Shown: positions 18,233 to 26,866, numbered from the stretch's first letter. The stretch: DNA of 64,000 nt from Enterobacter cloacae (GCF_011078175.1 NZ_JAALCJ010000003.1:248001-312000), one strand, 5' to 3'. Numbers and translations: made by a program. The notes: generated by a model not told the origin, from the letters alone.

Positions 18233-19795
18233 ATGAAGCCTGAAGATTTCCGCGCTGATGCCAAACGTCCGCTAACCGGTGAAGAGTATTTAAAAAGCCT
18301 GCAAGATGGCCGTGAGATTTATATCTACGGCGAGCGCGTCAAGGACGTCACGACCCACCCGGCATTTCGCAATGCGGCCGCGTCCATCGCCCAGATGTAC
18401 GATGCCCTGCACAAGCCGGACATGCAGGATACCCTCTGCTGGGGCACCGACACCGGCAGCGGCGGCTACACGCATAAATTCTTCCGCGTGGCGAAAAGCG
18501 CCGACGATCTGCGCCAGCAGCGCGACGCCATCGCCGAGTGGTCGCGCCTGAGCTACGGCTGGATGGGGCGTACGCCGGACTATAAAGCCGCGTTCGGGTG
18601 CGCGCTGGGGGCGAACCCTGCCTTCTACGGTCAGTTCGAGCAGAACGCCCGCAACTGGTACACCCGCATTCAGGAAACCGGCCTGTACTTTAACCACGCC
18701 ATCGTCAACCCGCCGATCGACCGCCATAAACCGGCGGACGAGGTGAAAGACGTTTACATCAAGCTGGAGAAAGAGACCGACGCCGGGATCATTGTCAGCG
18801 GCGCAAAAGTGGTGGCCACCAACTCCGCCCTGACCCATTACAACATGATCGGCTTCGGCTCTGCGCAGGTGATGGGGGAAAACCCGGACTTCGCGCTGAT
18901 GTTCGTCGCGCCGATGGATGCCGAAGGGGTGAAGCTGATCTCCCGCGCCTCTTACGAGATGGTAGCGGGGGCGACCGGCTCCCCGTACGATTACCCACTC
19001 TCCAGCCGCTTTGACGAGAACGATGCCATTCTGGTGATGGATCATGTGCTGATCCCGTGGGAAAACGTGCTGATCTACCGCGATTTCGACCGCTGTCGTC
19101 GCTGGACGATGGAAGGGGGCTTCGCACGCATGTACCCGCTTCAGGCCTGCGTGCGGCTGGCGGTGAAGCTCGACTTCATCACCGCTCTGCTGAAGAAGTC
19201 GCTGGAGTGCACCGGCACCCTCGAGTTTCGCGGCGTACAGGCGGATCTCGGCGAAGTGGTGGCGTGGCGCAACATGTTCTGGGCGCTGAGCGACTCCATG
19301 TGCTCTGAAGCCACCCCGTGGGTAAACGGCGCGTACCTGCCTGACCACGCGGCGTTACAGACCTACCGCGTGATGGCACCCATGGCCTACGCGAAAATCA
19401 AGAACATCATCGAACGTAACGTGACCTCCGGGCTGATCTACCTGCCGTCCAGCGCCCGTGACCTGAATAACCCGCAGATCGACCAGTATCTGGCGAAGTA
19501 CGTGCGCGGCTCCAACGGGATGGATCATGTCGAACGCATCAAAATATTGAAACTGATGTGGGATGCCATCGGCAGCGAGTTTGGCGGACGTCACGAGCTG
19601 TACGAAATCAACTACTCCGGTAGCCAGGATGAGATCCGCCTGCAATGCCTGCGACAGGCGCAAAGTTCCGGCAACATGGACAAGATGATGGCGATGGTCG
19701 ACCGCTGCATGTCCGAGTACGACCAGCACGGCTGGACCGTACCGCACCTGCACAACAACACTGATATCAACATGCTGGATAAGCTGCTGAAATAA
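18233..19795 (+). CDS. hpaB: HpaB, 4-hydroxyphenylacetate 3-monooxygenase, oxygenase component
   Basis: 520 residues, the E. coli W length, starting MKPEDFRADAKRPLTGEEYL. Two-component flavin monooxygenase of the acyl-CoA dehydrogenase fold; the substrate/FADH2-site stretches GSGGYTHKFFRVAKSADDL, YGWMGRTPDYKA and NHAIVNPPIDR are conserved. It hydroxylates 4-hydroxyphenylacetate to homoprotocatechuate with FADH2 from HpaC and O2. hpaC follows after 17 bases. Confidence 0.96.
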   Translation: MKPEDFRADAKRPLTGEEYLKSLQDGREIYIYGERVKDVTTHPAFRNAAASIAQMYDALHKPDMQDTLCWGTDTGSGGYTHKFFRVAKSADDLRQQRDAIAEWSRLSYGWMGRTPDYKAAFGCALGANPAFYGQFEQNARNWYTRIQETGLYFNHAIVNPPIDRHKPADEVKDVYIKLEKETDAGIIVSGAKVVATNSALTHYNMIGFGSAQVMGENPDFALMFVAPMDAEGVKLISRASYEMVAGATGSPYDYPLSSRFDENDAILVMDHVLIPWENVLIYRDFDRCRRWTMEGGFARMYPLQACVRLAVKLDFITALLKKSLECTGTLEFRGVQADLGEVVAWRNMFWALSDSMCSEATPWVNGAYLPDHAALQTYRVMAPMAYAKIKNIIERNVTSGLIYLPSSARDLNNPQIDQYLAKYVRGSNGMDHVERIKILKLMWDAIGSEFGGRHELYEINYSGSQDEIRLQCLRQAQSSGNMDKMMAMVDRCMSEYDQHGWTVPHLHNNTDINMLDKLLK

Positions 19796-19812
19796 CGCAG
19801 CGGGAGGTTTCA

Positions 19813-20322
19813 ATGCAATCAGAAGAACGCCTGCGTTTTCGCGACGCGATGGCCAGCCTGTCGGCGGCGGTGAATGTGGTCACCACCGAGGGCGATGCGG
19901 GTCGCTGCGGCATTACCGCCACCGCCGTCTGTTCGGTGACGGACACCCCGCCCTCGGTCATGGTCTGCATCAACGCTACCAGCGCCATGAACCCGGTATT
20001 CCAGGGCAACGGCAGACTGTGCATAAACGTGCTGAACCACGAGCAGGAGATCATGGCCCGCCACTTTGCCGGGATGACCGGTATGACAATGGAGGAGCGG
20101 TTTGCTCTCTCCTGCTGGCAGAAAGGACCGCTGGCGCAGCCGGTGCTGAAGGGCGCTCTGGCCAGTCTGGAAGGTGAGATAACCCAGGTGCAAACCATCG
20201 GCACCCATCTGGTCTATCTTGTGGAAATTAAGAACATCATCCTCAGCAGCGAGGGGCACGGCCTGATCTACTTCAAGCGCCGTTTCCACCCGGTGATGAT
20301 GGAGATGGAAGCCGCGGTGTGA
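19813..20322 (+). CDS. hpaC: HpaC, flavin reductase component of the 4-HPA hydroxylase
   Basis: 169 residues, short-chain flavin:NADH reductase family. FMN/FAD-binding motifs ITATAVCSVTDTPPSVMVCINATSAMNP (split over residues ~33-60) and RFAL are present; ends with KRRFHPVM. Supplies FADH2 to HpaB. Preceded by GGGAGG. The unit hpaBC ends here; a strong GC-rich hairpin follows 72 bases later. Confidence 0.95.
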   Translation: MQSEERLRFRDAMASLSAAVNVVTTEGDAGRCGITATAVCSVTDTPPSVMVCINATSAMNPVFQGNGRLCINVLNHEQEIMARHFAGMTGMTMEERFALSCWQKGPLAQPVLKGALASLEGEITQVQTIGTHLVYLVEIKNIILSSEGHGLIYFKRRFHPVMMEMEAAV

Positions 20323-20393
20323 TCCCGTTGCACAAAAAAACGCTAAGGTTTCCGCAAAGGTGCGCCGTTAACTATCCATAAGATAAATTTTCC

Positions 20394-20423
20394 GGGGCGG
20401 CTGGCGACGTCGTCAGCCGCCCC
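20394..20423. terminator. GC-rich 30-base hairpin after hpaBC and ahead of a small HTH gene
   Basis: GGGGCGGCTG (20394-20403) and CAGCCGCCCC (20414-20423) pair perfectly and the ten bases between (GCGACGTCGT) are themselves almost self-complementary, so the stem is nearly continuous. No T-run follows, only TTAACG. It could stop hpaBC transcripts or act as an operator/attenuator 20 bases ahead of the gene at 20443. Confidence 0.5.
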
Positions 20424-20442
20424 CTTAACGCTGGAAAGTCTT

Positions 20443-20700
20443 ATGGTCCCTTCTCCCCGAAGCCGCTCGGCTGAACGTCTGGTTGACATCATTATTGCCC
20501 TGCACCGCAACGGAAGCGTGAATCGCCGCGATCTGATGCAAAAATTTGGCATTACCGAACGCACGGTGTACCGCGATTTACAGGCGCTTTCGCCGATTAT
20601 CGAACACGACGGCAAAGGGCGCTATCAGCTGTTGCCCGCGTATCAGCCCTGCCGCTGTATGTATTGCCCTGAAGCGAATGACAAAACCCCGCAGGGTTAG
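20443..20700 (+). CDS. Small stand-alone winged-helix protein with a CxCxxC tail, unknown role
   Basis: 85 residues. Residues ~8-62 are a DeoR/HTH_11-type helix-turn-helix (RLVDIIIALHRNGSVNRRDL, ITERTVYRDLQAL), like the N-terminus of YafY/WYL regulators, but no effector domain follows. Instead the chain ends soon after Cys70, Cys72 and Cys75 (PCRCMYCPE). It lies between hpaC and the btsT promoter, ATG preceded by a weak ribosome site. Either a remnant of a longer regulator or a genuine mini-regulator with a metal-binding tail; the helix-turn-helix looks intact. I do not know a characterised homologue. Confidence 0.6.
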   Translation: MVPSPRSRSAERLVDIIIALHRNGSVNRRDLMQKFGITERTVYRDLQALSPIIEHDGKGRYQLLPAYQPCRCMYCPEANDKTPQG

Positions 20701-20709
20701 ATTATTCTC

Positions 20710-20725
20710 AGTGATCTCAATCACA
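20710..20725 (+). promoter_or_regulatory. CRP-cAMP site upstream of btsT
   Basis: AGTGA-TCTCAA-TCACA is 9/10 of the TGTGA-N6-TCACA core with good flanks. CRP control of btsT (yjiY) is known in E. coli. It begins 10 bases after the small HTH gene stops, 195 bases from the btsT ATG. Confidence 0.75.
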
Positions 20726-20773
20726 TATTTTCTCCCCCCGGGGGTGAGCCTTAACCACTTACCCTCGCTTTTG

Positions 20774-20802
20774 ACCGCTCACGCATCGCTTTCAACCACT
20801 CA
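20774..20802 (+). promoter_or_regulatory. BtsR (YehT) binding direct repeat upstream of btsT
   Basis: ACCGCTCA (20774-20781), a 13-base spacer and ACCACTCA (20795-20802). This is the published BtsR motif of two direct ACC(G/A)CT repeats 13 bases apart, which mediates induction of btsT by the BtsS/BtsR system at low external pyruvate. Spacing and both repeats are exact. A separate promoter should lie in 20803-20919. Confidence 0.88.
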
Positions 20803-20919
20803 CCCATTTAGCGCGCTTTACACGCGCGAGGATCTGGCACGATCGCTCCAGCATTAATCAATACCTCCTCACAACGAACCCTGACCCTTTTTTCTTTACA
20901 TAAAAAACCAGGTCTTATT

Positions 20920-23073
20920 ATGGATACTAAAAAACTACTTAAGCACGTGCCCTGGGCCATACTCGGGATCATCGGTGCTTTCTGTCTGGCGGTTGTCGCA
21001 TTACGCCGGGGCGAACACGTAAGCGCCCTGTGGATCGTGGTCGCGTCGGTTTCCGTCTACCTTGTGGCTTATCGCTACTACAGCTTGTACATCGCGCAGA
21101 AGGTCATGAAGCTCGACCCGACGCGCGCCACCCCGGCGGTCATTAACAATGACGGCCTGAACTACGTGCCAACCAACCGCTACGTGCTGTTTGGTCACCA
21201 CTTCGCCGCCATTGCAGGCGCGGGTCCGCTGGTCGGTCCGGTGCTGGCCGCGCAGATGGGCTACCTGCCGGGTACGCTCTGGCTGCTGGCGGGCGTGGTG
21301 CTCGCGGGTGCGGTGCAGGACTTTATGGTGCTGTTTATCTCCTCGCGCCGTAACGGTTCGTCGCTGGGCGAGATGATCAAAGAAGAGATGGGCCGCGTGC
21401 CGGGCACCATCGCCCTCTTTGGCTGCTTCCTGATCATGATCATCATCCTGGCTGTGCTGGCCCTGATCGTGGTGAAAGCGCTGGCCGAAAGTCCGTGGGG
21501 CGTCTTCACCGTCTGCTCTACCGTACCGATTGCGCTGTTCATGGGCATATACATGCGCTTCCTGCGCCCTGGCCGCGTCGGCGAGGTGTCGGTCATCGGT
21601 ATCGTCCTGCTGGTTGCCTCCATTTACTTCGGCGGCGTAATTGCGCACGACCCGTACTGGGGCCCGGCGCTGACCTTTAAAGACACCACCATCACCTTCG
21701 CGCTGATCGGCTACGCGTTCATCTCTGCACTGCTGCCGGTGTGGCTGATCCTGGCCCCGCGTGACTACCTGGCGACCTTCCTGAAAATCGGCGTGATCGT
21801 CGGGCTGGCAATCGGGATTGTGATCATCAACCCTGAGCTGAAAATGCCGGCGGTGACGCAGTACATTGACGGTACCGGTCCGCTGTGGAAAGGCGCCCTG
21901 TTCCCGTTCCTGTTTATCACCATCGCCTGCGGCGCCGTGTCTGGCTTCCACGCGCTGATCTCCTCGGGCACCACGCCGAAGCTGATGGCCAACGAAACCG
22001 ACGCGCGCTTCATTGGTTACGGCGCGATGCTGATGGAGTCCTTCGTGGCGATCATGGCGCTGGTTGCAGCGTCTATCATCGAGCCAGGCCTGTACTTCGC
22101 GATGAACACCCCGCCGGCGGGTCTCGGCATCACCATGCCAAACCTGCATGAGATGGGCGGCGAAAATACCGCGCTGATCATGGCGCAGCTGAAAGATGCC
22201 AGCGCACACGCGGCGGCGACCGTCAGCTCCTGGGGCTTCGTGATCTCCCCTGAGCAGATCATGCAGACCGCGAAAGACATCGGCGAACCGTCCGTGTTGA
22301 ACCGCGCAGGTGGCGCACCGACGCTGGCGGTGGGTATCGCACACGTGTTCCACAAAGTGCTGCCGTGGGCCGACATGGGCTTCTGGTACCACTTCGGTAT
22401 TCTGTTTGAAGCGCTGTTCATCCTCACCGCGCTGGATGCCGGTACGCGTGCAGGCCGCTTCATGTTGCAGGATCTGCTGGGTAACTTCGTGCCATTCCTG
22501 AAGAAAACCGACTCTCTGGTGGCGGGCGTGTTGGGTACTGCGGGTTGTGTAGGCCTGTGGGGTTATCTGCTGTATCAGGGCGTTGTTGACCCGCTGGGCG
22601 GCGTGAAGAGCCTGTGGCCGCTGTTCGGCATCTCTAACCAGATGCTGGCGGCTGTGGCCCTGGTACTGGGTACCGTTGTCCTCGTGAAGATGAAACGCAC
22701 CAAATACATCTGGGTAACCGTCATTCCTGCGCTATGGCTGCTGCTCTGCACCACCTGGGCGCTGGGTCTGAAGCTGTTCAGCACCAATCCGCAACTGGAA
22801 GGCTTCTTCTTTATGGCTAACCAGTACAAAGAGAAGATTGCAGCAGGCGGCGCAGATCTGACCGCGCAGCAGATTGCCAACATGAACCATATCGTGGTGA
22901 ACAACTACACCAACGCGGGTCTGAGCATTCTGTTCCTGGTGGTGGTGTACAGCATCATCTTCTACGGTATCAAAACCTGGATGAAAGTGCGCAACGCCGA
23001 AGGTCGTACGGATAAAGAAACGCCGTATGTACCGGTGCCGGAAGGCGGCGTGAAGACCTCTTCACACCATTAA
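20920..23073 (+). CDS. btsT: BtsT (YjiY), pyruvate:proton symporter of the CstA family
   Basis: 717 residues, about 18 membrane segments, CstA family throughout (YVPTNRYVLFGHHFAAIAGAGPLVGPVLAAQ spread over residues ~82-112; GFHALISSGTTPK; LTALDAGTRAGRFMLQD). It differs from the paralogue CstA in its N-terminus MDTKKLLKHVPWAILG and in the gene order btsT-yjiX-yjiA, which fixes the identity. Takes up pyruvate when BtsSR signals its presence. CRP and BtsR sites upstream are visible. Confidence 0.95.
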   Translation: MDTKKLLKHVPWAILGIIGAFCLAVVALRRGEHVSALWIVVASVSVYLVAYRYYSLYIAQKVMKLDPTRATPAVINNDGLNYVPTNRYVLFGHHFAAIAGAGPLVGPVLAAQMGYLPGTLWLLAGVVLAGAVQDFMVLFISSRRNGSSLGEMIKEEMGRVPGTIALFGCFLIMIIILAVLALIVVKALAESPWGVFTVCSTVPIALFMGIYMRFLRPGRVGEVSVIGIVLLVASIYFGGVIAHDPYWGPALTFKDTTITFALIGYAFISALLPVWLILAPRDYLATFLKIGVIVGLAIGIVIINPELKMPAVTQYIDGTGPLWKGALFPFLFITIACGAVSGFHALISSGTTPKLMANETDARFIGYGAMLMESFVAIMALVAASIIEPGLYFAMNTPPAGLGITMPNLHEMGGENTALIMAQLKDASAHAAATVSSWGFVISPEQIMQTAKDIGEPSVLNRAGGAPTLAVGIAHVFHKVLPWADMGFWYHFGILFEALFILTALDAGTRAGRFMLQDLLGNFVPFLKKTDSLVAGVLGTAGCVGLWGYLLYQGVVDPLGGVKSLWPLFGISNQMLAAVALVLGTVVLVKMKRTKYIWVTVIPALWLLLCTTWALGLKLFSTNPQLEGFFFMANQYKEKIAAGGADLTAQQIANMNHIVVNNYTNAGLSILFLVVVYSIIFYGIKTWMKVRNAEGRTDKETPYVPVPEGGVKTSSHH

Positions 23074-23083
23074 TCCACAAACA

Positions 23084-23166
23084 CCCCTTCACCCCAGCCC
23101 TCTCCCCATAGGGGAGAGGGTGTAAACGTTCCCTCTCCTCTATGGGGAGAGGGTTAGGGTGAGGGG
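23084..23166. repeat. CCCTTCACCC/GGGAGAGGG paired hairpin element between btsT and yjiX
   Basis: CCCCTTCACCCCAGCCCTCTCCCC with GGGGAGAGGG, a 12-base link, then CCCTCTCC with GGGGAGAGGG and TTAGGGTGAGGGG. Inserted in a place where E. coli has only a short gap, so yjiX may be expressed from reduced read-through. Confidence 0.75.
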
Positions 23167-23188
23167 CTTTTCCTGTCTGGAACCCTCA

Positions 23189-23392
23189 ATGTTTGGTAAC
23201 TTAGGCGAAGCAAAAAAATACCTCGGTCAGGCGGCGAAAATGCTGATTGGCATTCCGGACTATGACAATTACGTTGAGCATATGAAGATCAACCATCCGG
23301 ATAAGCCGTACATGACCTACACTGAATTCTTCCGCGAGCGTCAGGAAGCACGCTATGGCGGAAGTGGAGAAGGCGGCGTACGTTGCTGCTAA
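23189..23392 (+). CDS. yjiX: YjiX, KDGP/YbdD-type small protein linked to CstA-family transporters
   Basis: 67 residues from the ATG at 23189 ([25 protein letters not shown]), same length and ending (GGVRCC, double Cys) as E. coli YjiX. The family (YbdD/YjiX, DUF466) always sits behind cstA or btsT and is thought to help the transporter; mechanism unknown. Ten bases before yjiA. Confidence 0.9.
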   Translation: MFGNLGEAKKYLGQAAKMLIGIPDYDNYVEHMKINHPDKPYMTYTEFFRERQEARYGGSGEGGVRCC

Positions 23393-23402
23393 AGGAGAAA
23401 CC

Positions 23403-24356
23403 ATGACCCCGATTGCCGTTACCCTGCTGACCGGTTTTCTCGGCGCCGGTAAAACCACCCTGCTGCGCCACATCCTGAACGAGCAACACGGCTTCAAAAT
23501 CGCCGTCATCGAAAACGAATTCGGCGAGGTCTCCGTTGACGATCAATTGATTGGCGATCGCGCCACGCAGATCAAAACCCTGACCAACGGCTGCATTTGC
23601 TGCACCCGATCAAACGAGCTGGAAGACGCCCTGCTGGACCTTCTCGACAGCCGCGATCGCGGTGAAATTGACTTCGACCGTCTGGTCATTGAATGCACCG
23701 GCATGGCCGACCCCGGCCCGATTATTCAGACCTTTTTCTCCCATGATATTCTTTGCCAGCGCTACCTGTTGGACGGCGTCATCGCCCTCGTCGATGCGGT
23801 TCACGCCAACGATCAGATGAACCAGTTCACCATCGCCCAGTCCCAGGTTGGCTACGCCGACCGCATCCTGCTGACCAAAACCGACGTGGCGGGTGAAAGT
23901 GAAAAACTGCGCGAGCGCCTGACGCGCATCAACTCGCGTGCGCCAATTTACACGGTGACGCACGGCGATATCGACCTCTCACAGCTGTTCAACACCAACG
24001 GCTTTATGCTGGAAGAAAACGTCACCGCGAAGCCGCGTTTCCACTTTATGGGAGACAAGCAAAACGACGTGGCGTCGATTGTAGTGGAACTGGACTACCC
24101 GGTAGACATCAGCGAAGTCTCCCGCGTAATGGAGAACCTGCTGCTGTCATTTGCCGACAAGCTGCTGCGCTACAAAGGGATGCTGTGGATCGACGGCGAG
24201 CCGAACCGCCTGCTGTTCCAGGGCGTGCAGCGCTTATACAGCGCCGACTGGGATCGCCCGTGGGGCGAAGAAGCGCCGCACAGCGTGATGGTATTTATTG
24301 GCATACAGCTGCCGGAAGAGGAAATTCGGGCAGCGTTTGCAGGTCTTAAGAAATAA
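23403..24356 (+). CDS. yjiA: YjiA, COG0523-family P-loop GTPase (metal-binding)
   Basis: 317 residues from the ATG at 23403, preceded by AAAGGAG; an in-frame ATG 16 codons earlier lies inside yjiX. G3E GTPase: Walker A GFLGAGKTTL (residues 11-20), the metal-binding motif CICC (Cys64, Cys66, Cys67), Walker B ECTGMADP, and the base-specificity motif LTKTD. E. coli YjiA binds Zn/Co and hydrolyses GTP slowly; its client is unknown. Third gene of the btsT-yjiX-yjiA set. Confidence 0.94.
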   Translation: MTPIAVTLLTGFLGAGKTTLLRHILNEQHGFKIAVIENEFGEVSVDDQLIGDRATQIKTLTNGCICCTRSNELEDALLDLLDSRDRGEIDFDRLVIECTGMADPGPIIQTFFSHDILCQRYLLDGVIALVDAVHANDQMNQFTIAQSQVGYADRILLTKTDVAGESEKLRERLTRINSRAPIYTVTHGDIDLSQLFNTNGFMLEENVTAKPRFHFMGDKQNDVASIVVELDYPVDISEVSRVMENLLLSFADKLLRYKGMLWIDGEPNRLLFQGVQRLYSADWDRPWGEEAPHSVMVFIGIQLPEEEIRAAFAGLKK

Positions 24357-24369
24357 CCGCACCGATCAT

Positions 24370-24405
24370 CCCCTCTCCCCTGCGGGGAGAGGGTTAGGGT
24401 GAAGG
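24370..24405. repeat. Short CCCTCTCCCC/GGGGAGAGGG hairpin between convergent yjiA and the phytase-like gene
   Basis: CCCCTCTCCCC-TGC-GGGGAGAGGG followed by TTAGGGTGAAGG: one half of the element seen at 18.0 and 23.1 kb. It lies between two convergent stops and probably ends both transcripts. Confidence 0.7.
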
Positions 24406-24414
24406 AGGAGGAGA

Positions 24415-25773
24415 TTATTTCAACGCCTGCGGCAGCGTCACAATCCACAGCTCGCTGTCGGACTCCGGCTTTTTCAACGGCTTCACGCTAAGCGTGGTTT
24501 CAACCGGTTTATCATCCAGCGTCAGCGTACCTTGCGCGTTCACCCGATAATCCTTGAGCTTCTTGCCTTCGACTGGCTTCTGCATCGCCACCTTCACGCC
24601 AAAGTCGTTATCGTTCGCCACCGCAAGCCGTTTGCTGTCGATCAGCGCCAGCCCTTCGGCCTTTTCCTGCTGCCAGCCCAGCGCACGCAGATCGACCACC
24701 TGCGTTTTTTCCGCAAGGGTGATGCCGCGCTGCGCCAGCGTTTTCTCATCATCAAACTCCGGGTATTCGCCCGGCTTGTCGAAGGCGGCCAGATCGCTCG
24801 CCTTGCTCAGATCCACCCTGTAGATGAGGTTACGCATTGCGTCGTTTTTATCCTCACCCTGTTCAATCAGCAGGATAGTGTGGTTATCCAGCGCCACTAT
24901 GTCGCCGATTTTGGCGTCGCTGTTTTTGCTGTAGGCGGCGCTGTCGACAGGGTAGCCATACATCGTAGTTTTGCCGGTCGCCGGGTCGAAGCTCACCAGA
25001 CGCGTAAACAGCGCCTGTTTTTTGCTCTTCCCGTCGATATCCAGCGTGCTTTGCACGGCGGCGATAATTCGTCCGTCCGGCATGCGGGTCAGCCCTTCAA
25101 AGCCCCGGTTTGCCTGACGCCATTTGATGACGTTTGGCAGACCGCCCGCGATGGATTTCTCCCCTTCCGCCGCCTGCGGGCCGTGTATCGCAAGGATTTT
25201 CCCTTTACTGTCGATGTTAATCAGGAACGGACCATACTCATCGCACAGCCAGTAACCGCCCTTCCCGTCTGGCGTGATGCCCTCCGTATCCAGCCCGCGG
25301 TTGTCACCTTTCAGTACTCTTAACGTGTCGCTTAGCGCGATTTCATTCGTAGAACCAATCACCCCGCTTTGCAGCGGGAGACCGTTGATCTCGCCTTTAT
25401 CGTCATGCAGAGGACGCCCATCTATGGCCTCTGCTTTACCGTTTTGCACACGGATCGTCATCAGCAGCGGGGCAAAATCCGGGGTAACAAAGATTTTTGC
25501 GTCATTTTTCCCCATTTTTGGCGAATCCGCGTTAGGACCGCGGTCAGTCACGGTCGCAAACGTCAGCGCATCGCCCTGCTTGCCCGTAAACAACAAACCC
25601 GAACCAATCCCCACCGGGAGCCCGTTCGGAAACGCGCTGGCAAACGCACCGCTGTATTTGACATGCGAGCCTTCGGGGAAGCTGACGACGTAGCGCTCCG
25701 CGGTTGGCTGTGCCGCCAGGGCAGAGAAAGAGAGCGCATAACCGATTAGCACAGGAATGATTTTTCTTTTCAT
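24415..25773 (-). CDS. Secreted esterase-like/phytase-like protein (PF13449 family)
   Basis: 452 residues with a Sec signal peptide (MKRKIIPVLIGYALSFSALA, cleavage after ALA ~20). The mature part looks like a beta-propeller: repeats such as TVTDRGPNAD, EGITPDGKGGYWLCDEYGPF, GFEGLTRMPDGRI and EGLALIDSKRLAVANDND place acidic/Asn residues at propeller loops, as in the 'esterase-like activity of phytase' family. Periplasmic; substrate unknown, possibly a phosphate ester. A PHO-box-like sequence lies 46 bases ahead of the start. Confidence 0.78.
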   Translation of the reverse strand: MKRKIIPVLIGYALSFSALAAQPTAERYVVSFPEGSHVKYSGAFASAFPNGLPVGIGSGLLFTGKQGDALTFATVTDRGPNADSPKMGKNDAKIFVTPDFAPLLMTIRVQNGKAEAIDGRPLHDDKGEINGLPLQSGVIGSTNEIALSDTLRVLKGDNRGLDTEGITPDGKGGYWLCDEYGPFLINIDSKGKILAIHGPQAAEGEKSIAGGLPNVIKWRQANRGFEGLTRMPDGRIIAAVQSTLDIDGKSKKQALFTRLVSFDPATGKTTMYGYPVDSAAYSKNSDAKIGDIVALDNHTILLIEQGEDKNDAMRNLIYRVDLSKASDLAAFDKPGEYPEFDDEKTLAQRGITLAEKTQVVDLRALGWQQEKAEGLALIDSKRLAVANDNDFGVKVAMQKPVEGKKLKDYRVNAQGTLTLDDKPVETTLSVKPLKKPESDSELWIVTLPQALK

Positions 25774-26183
25774 ATTGTTAGCATCCAGTAAGTGAAGCCA
25801 ACAACGTAATGACGAAACGTGTCAGAAAAATGACATCGCGGAAAGCGCCTCGGCGTTGCGAGACGTATAACCACCTCCAGAAATGTAAACCTGTGTCTTT
25901 ATCTGTGACAACTGAAACATTTTTGGAAATTATTAGAAACTCAATTAATTCATCACTAACTAAATTCCCCGGCTCGTTCAGCGTACGTTTAATTAAAACC
26001 CTGAACCATTCCTAAACGCGAATGCATAACCTATTGACTCCTTGTTGCACCAACATTCAACCAACCTTTAAATTTCAAAAAACCAACAAAATCAGCATAA
26101 AAACGCGACAAGCATCACATTTGCAGAGATAAACAGCTCTTGTTAAGGTGCCCTCAGATTAATTTGATGACGAGGAAATACTC
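25774..26183. promoter_or_regulatory. 410-base divergent intergenic region
   Basis: AT-rich, no convincing gene: a 68-codon open frame at 25809-26015 has no ribosome site and odd composition. It carries the PHO-box candidate near its left end and the promoter of the YfaZ-type gene near its right end; GAGGAA stands ahead of the ATG at 26184. Nothing else recognised. Confidence 0.5.
25819..25836 (-). promoter_or_regulatory. Possible PHO box upstream of the phytase-like gene
   Basis: On the minus strand ATGTCATTTTTCTGACAC. Against CTGTCATAWAWCTGTCAY it matches 14 of 18 positions by hand, including both TG-CA cores at 11-base spacing. A -10-like CATTAC follows seven bases later. Inference only. 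Confidence 0.4.
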
Positions 26184-26729
26184 ATGAAAAAGCTCAACAT
26201 TCTCCTTCTTTCCGCTCTGACCGCCGTATCAGGCTCCGCACTGGCCATGGGGGGCAGCATTGAGCAGGGTAAAAACTTTACTAACCTCAATCTGGAAATG
26301 GGGAAATCCTCATCAGGCCTGTATGCGGAGAGCAACTGGCTGAAAAACACCGATGACGGCACCCAGACCGGTGGCGTTGGGGCAGGCTACAACCTGGAAG
26401 TGGGCCCGGTAATGCTGAACGCTGGCGCGAAAGCCATCTACATCGGCCCGAAAAAAGGCGATAACGGCGTGGCGTTCCCAGTCGGTGGCGGCGTGAATGT
26501 TTCCCTGACCGACAGCATCAAGGTTTTCGGTGAAGGTTACGTTGCGCCAGACGGCCTGAACAACAGCGTGAAAAACTACGTTGAAGCGAACGGTGGCGTA
26601 AGCTGGACCCCGGTCAAACCGGTTACGCTGAAAGTGGGCTACCGCCACGTGAGCGTTGATGGCAAAGACGGTCGTCCAAACCATACGCTGATTGACGGCG
26701 CATATGTTGGCGGTGGCGTGTCCTTCTAA
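26184..26729 (+). CDS. YfaZ-family outer membrane protein
   Basis: 181 residues with a signal peptide (MKKLNILLLSALTAVSGSALA, cleavage ~21). The rest alternates short beta strands rich in Gly and aromatic residues (GVGAGYNLEVGPVMLNAGAKA, GGGVNVSLTDSIKVFGEGY) and ends with Phe, as outer-membrane barrels do. It matches the YfaZ family (PF07437), a small predicted porin or barrel of unknown function. Monocistronic, followed by a BIME. Confidence 0.82.
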   Translation: MKKLNILLLSALTAVSGSALAMGGSIEQGKNFTNLNLEMGKSSSGLYAESNWLKNTDDGTQTGGVGAGYNLEVGPVMLNAGAKAIYIGPKKGDNGVAFPVGGGVNVSLTDSIKVFGEGYVAPDGLNNSVKNYVEANGGVSWTPVKPVTLKVGYRHVSVDGKDGRPNHTLIDGAYVGGGVSF

Positions 26730-26745
26730 GCCTGCTTGCCCGTTT

Positions 26746-26846
26746 CGCCCGGAGGCGCTACGCTTGCACGGGCCTACAATGAAGGGTGCAATAGAGTAAA
26801 ATTATTGCACATTGTAGGCCGGGTAAGCGCAGCGCCACCCGGCAGG
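26746..26846. repeat. BIME with two REP units
   Basis: CGCCCGGAGGCGCTACGCTTGCACGGGC and GGCCGGGTAAGCGCAGCGCCACCCGGC in opposite orientation, with TACAATG and CATTGTA inverted repeats and an AT-rich 25-base centre between them. Lies between convergent genes. Confidence 0.85.
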
Positions 26847-26866
26847 AAGGGCGATGAGACTGTTAA

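Noticed and set aside
21001..22392. 463-codon open frame antisense to btsT
   Set aside because: His/Arg/Asp-rich low-complexity translation, no start context, complementary to a clear CstA-family gene.
25809..26015. 68-codon open frame in the long intergenic region
   Set aside because: No ribosome site, composition like the AT-rich spacer, overlaps the PHO-box candidate; no family resemblance.
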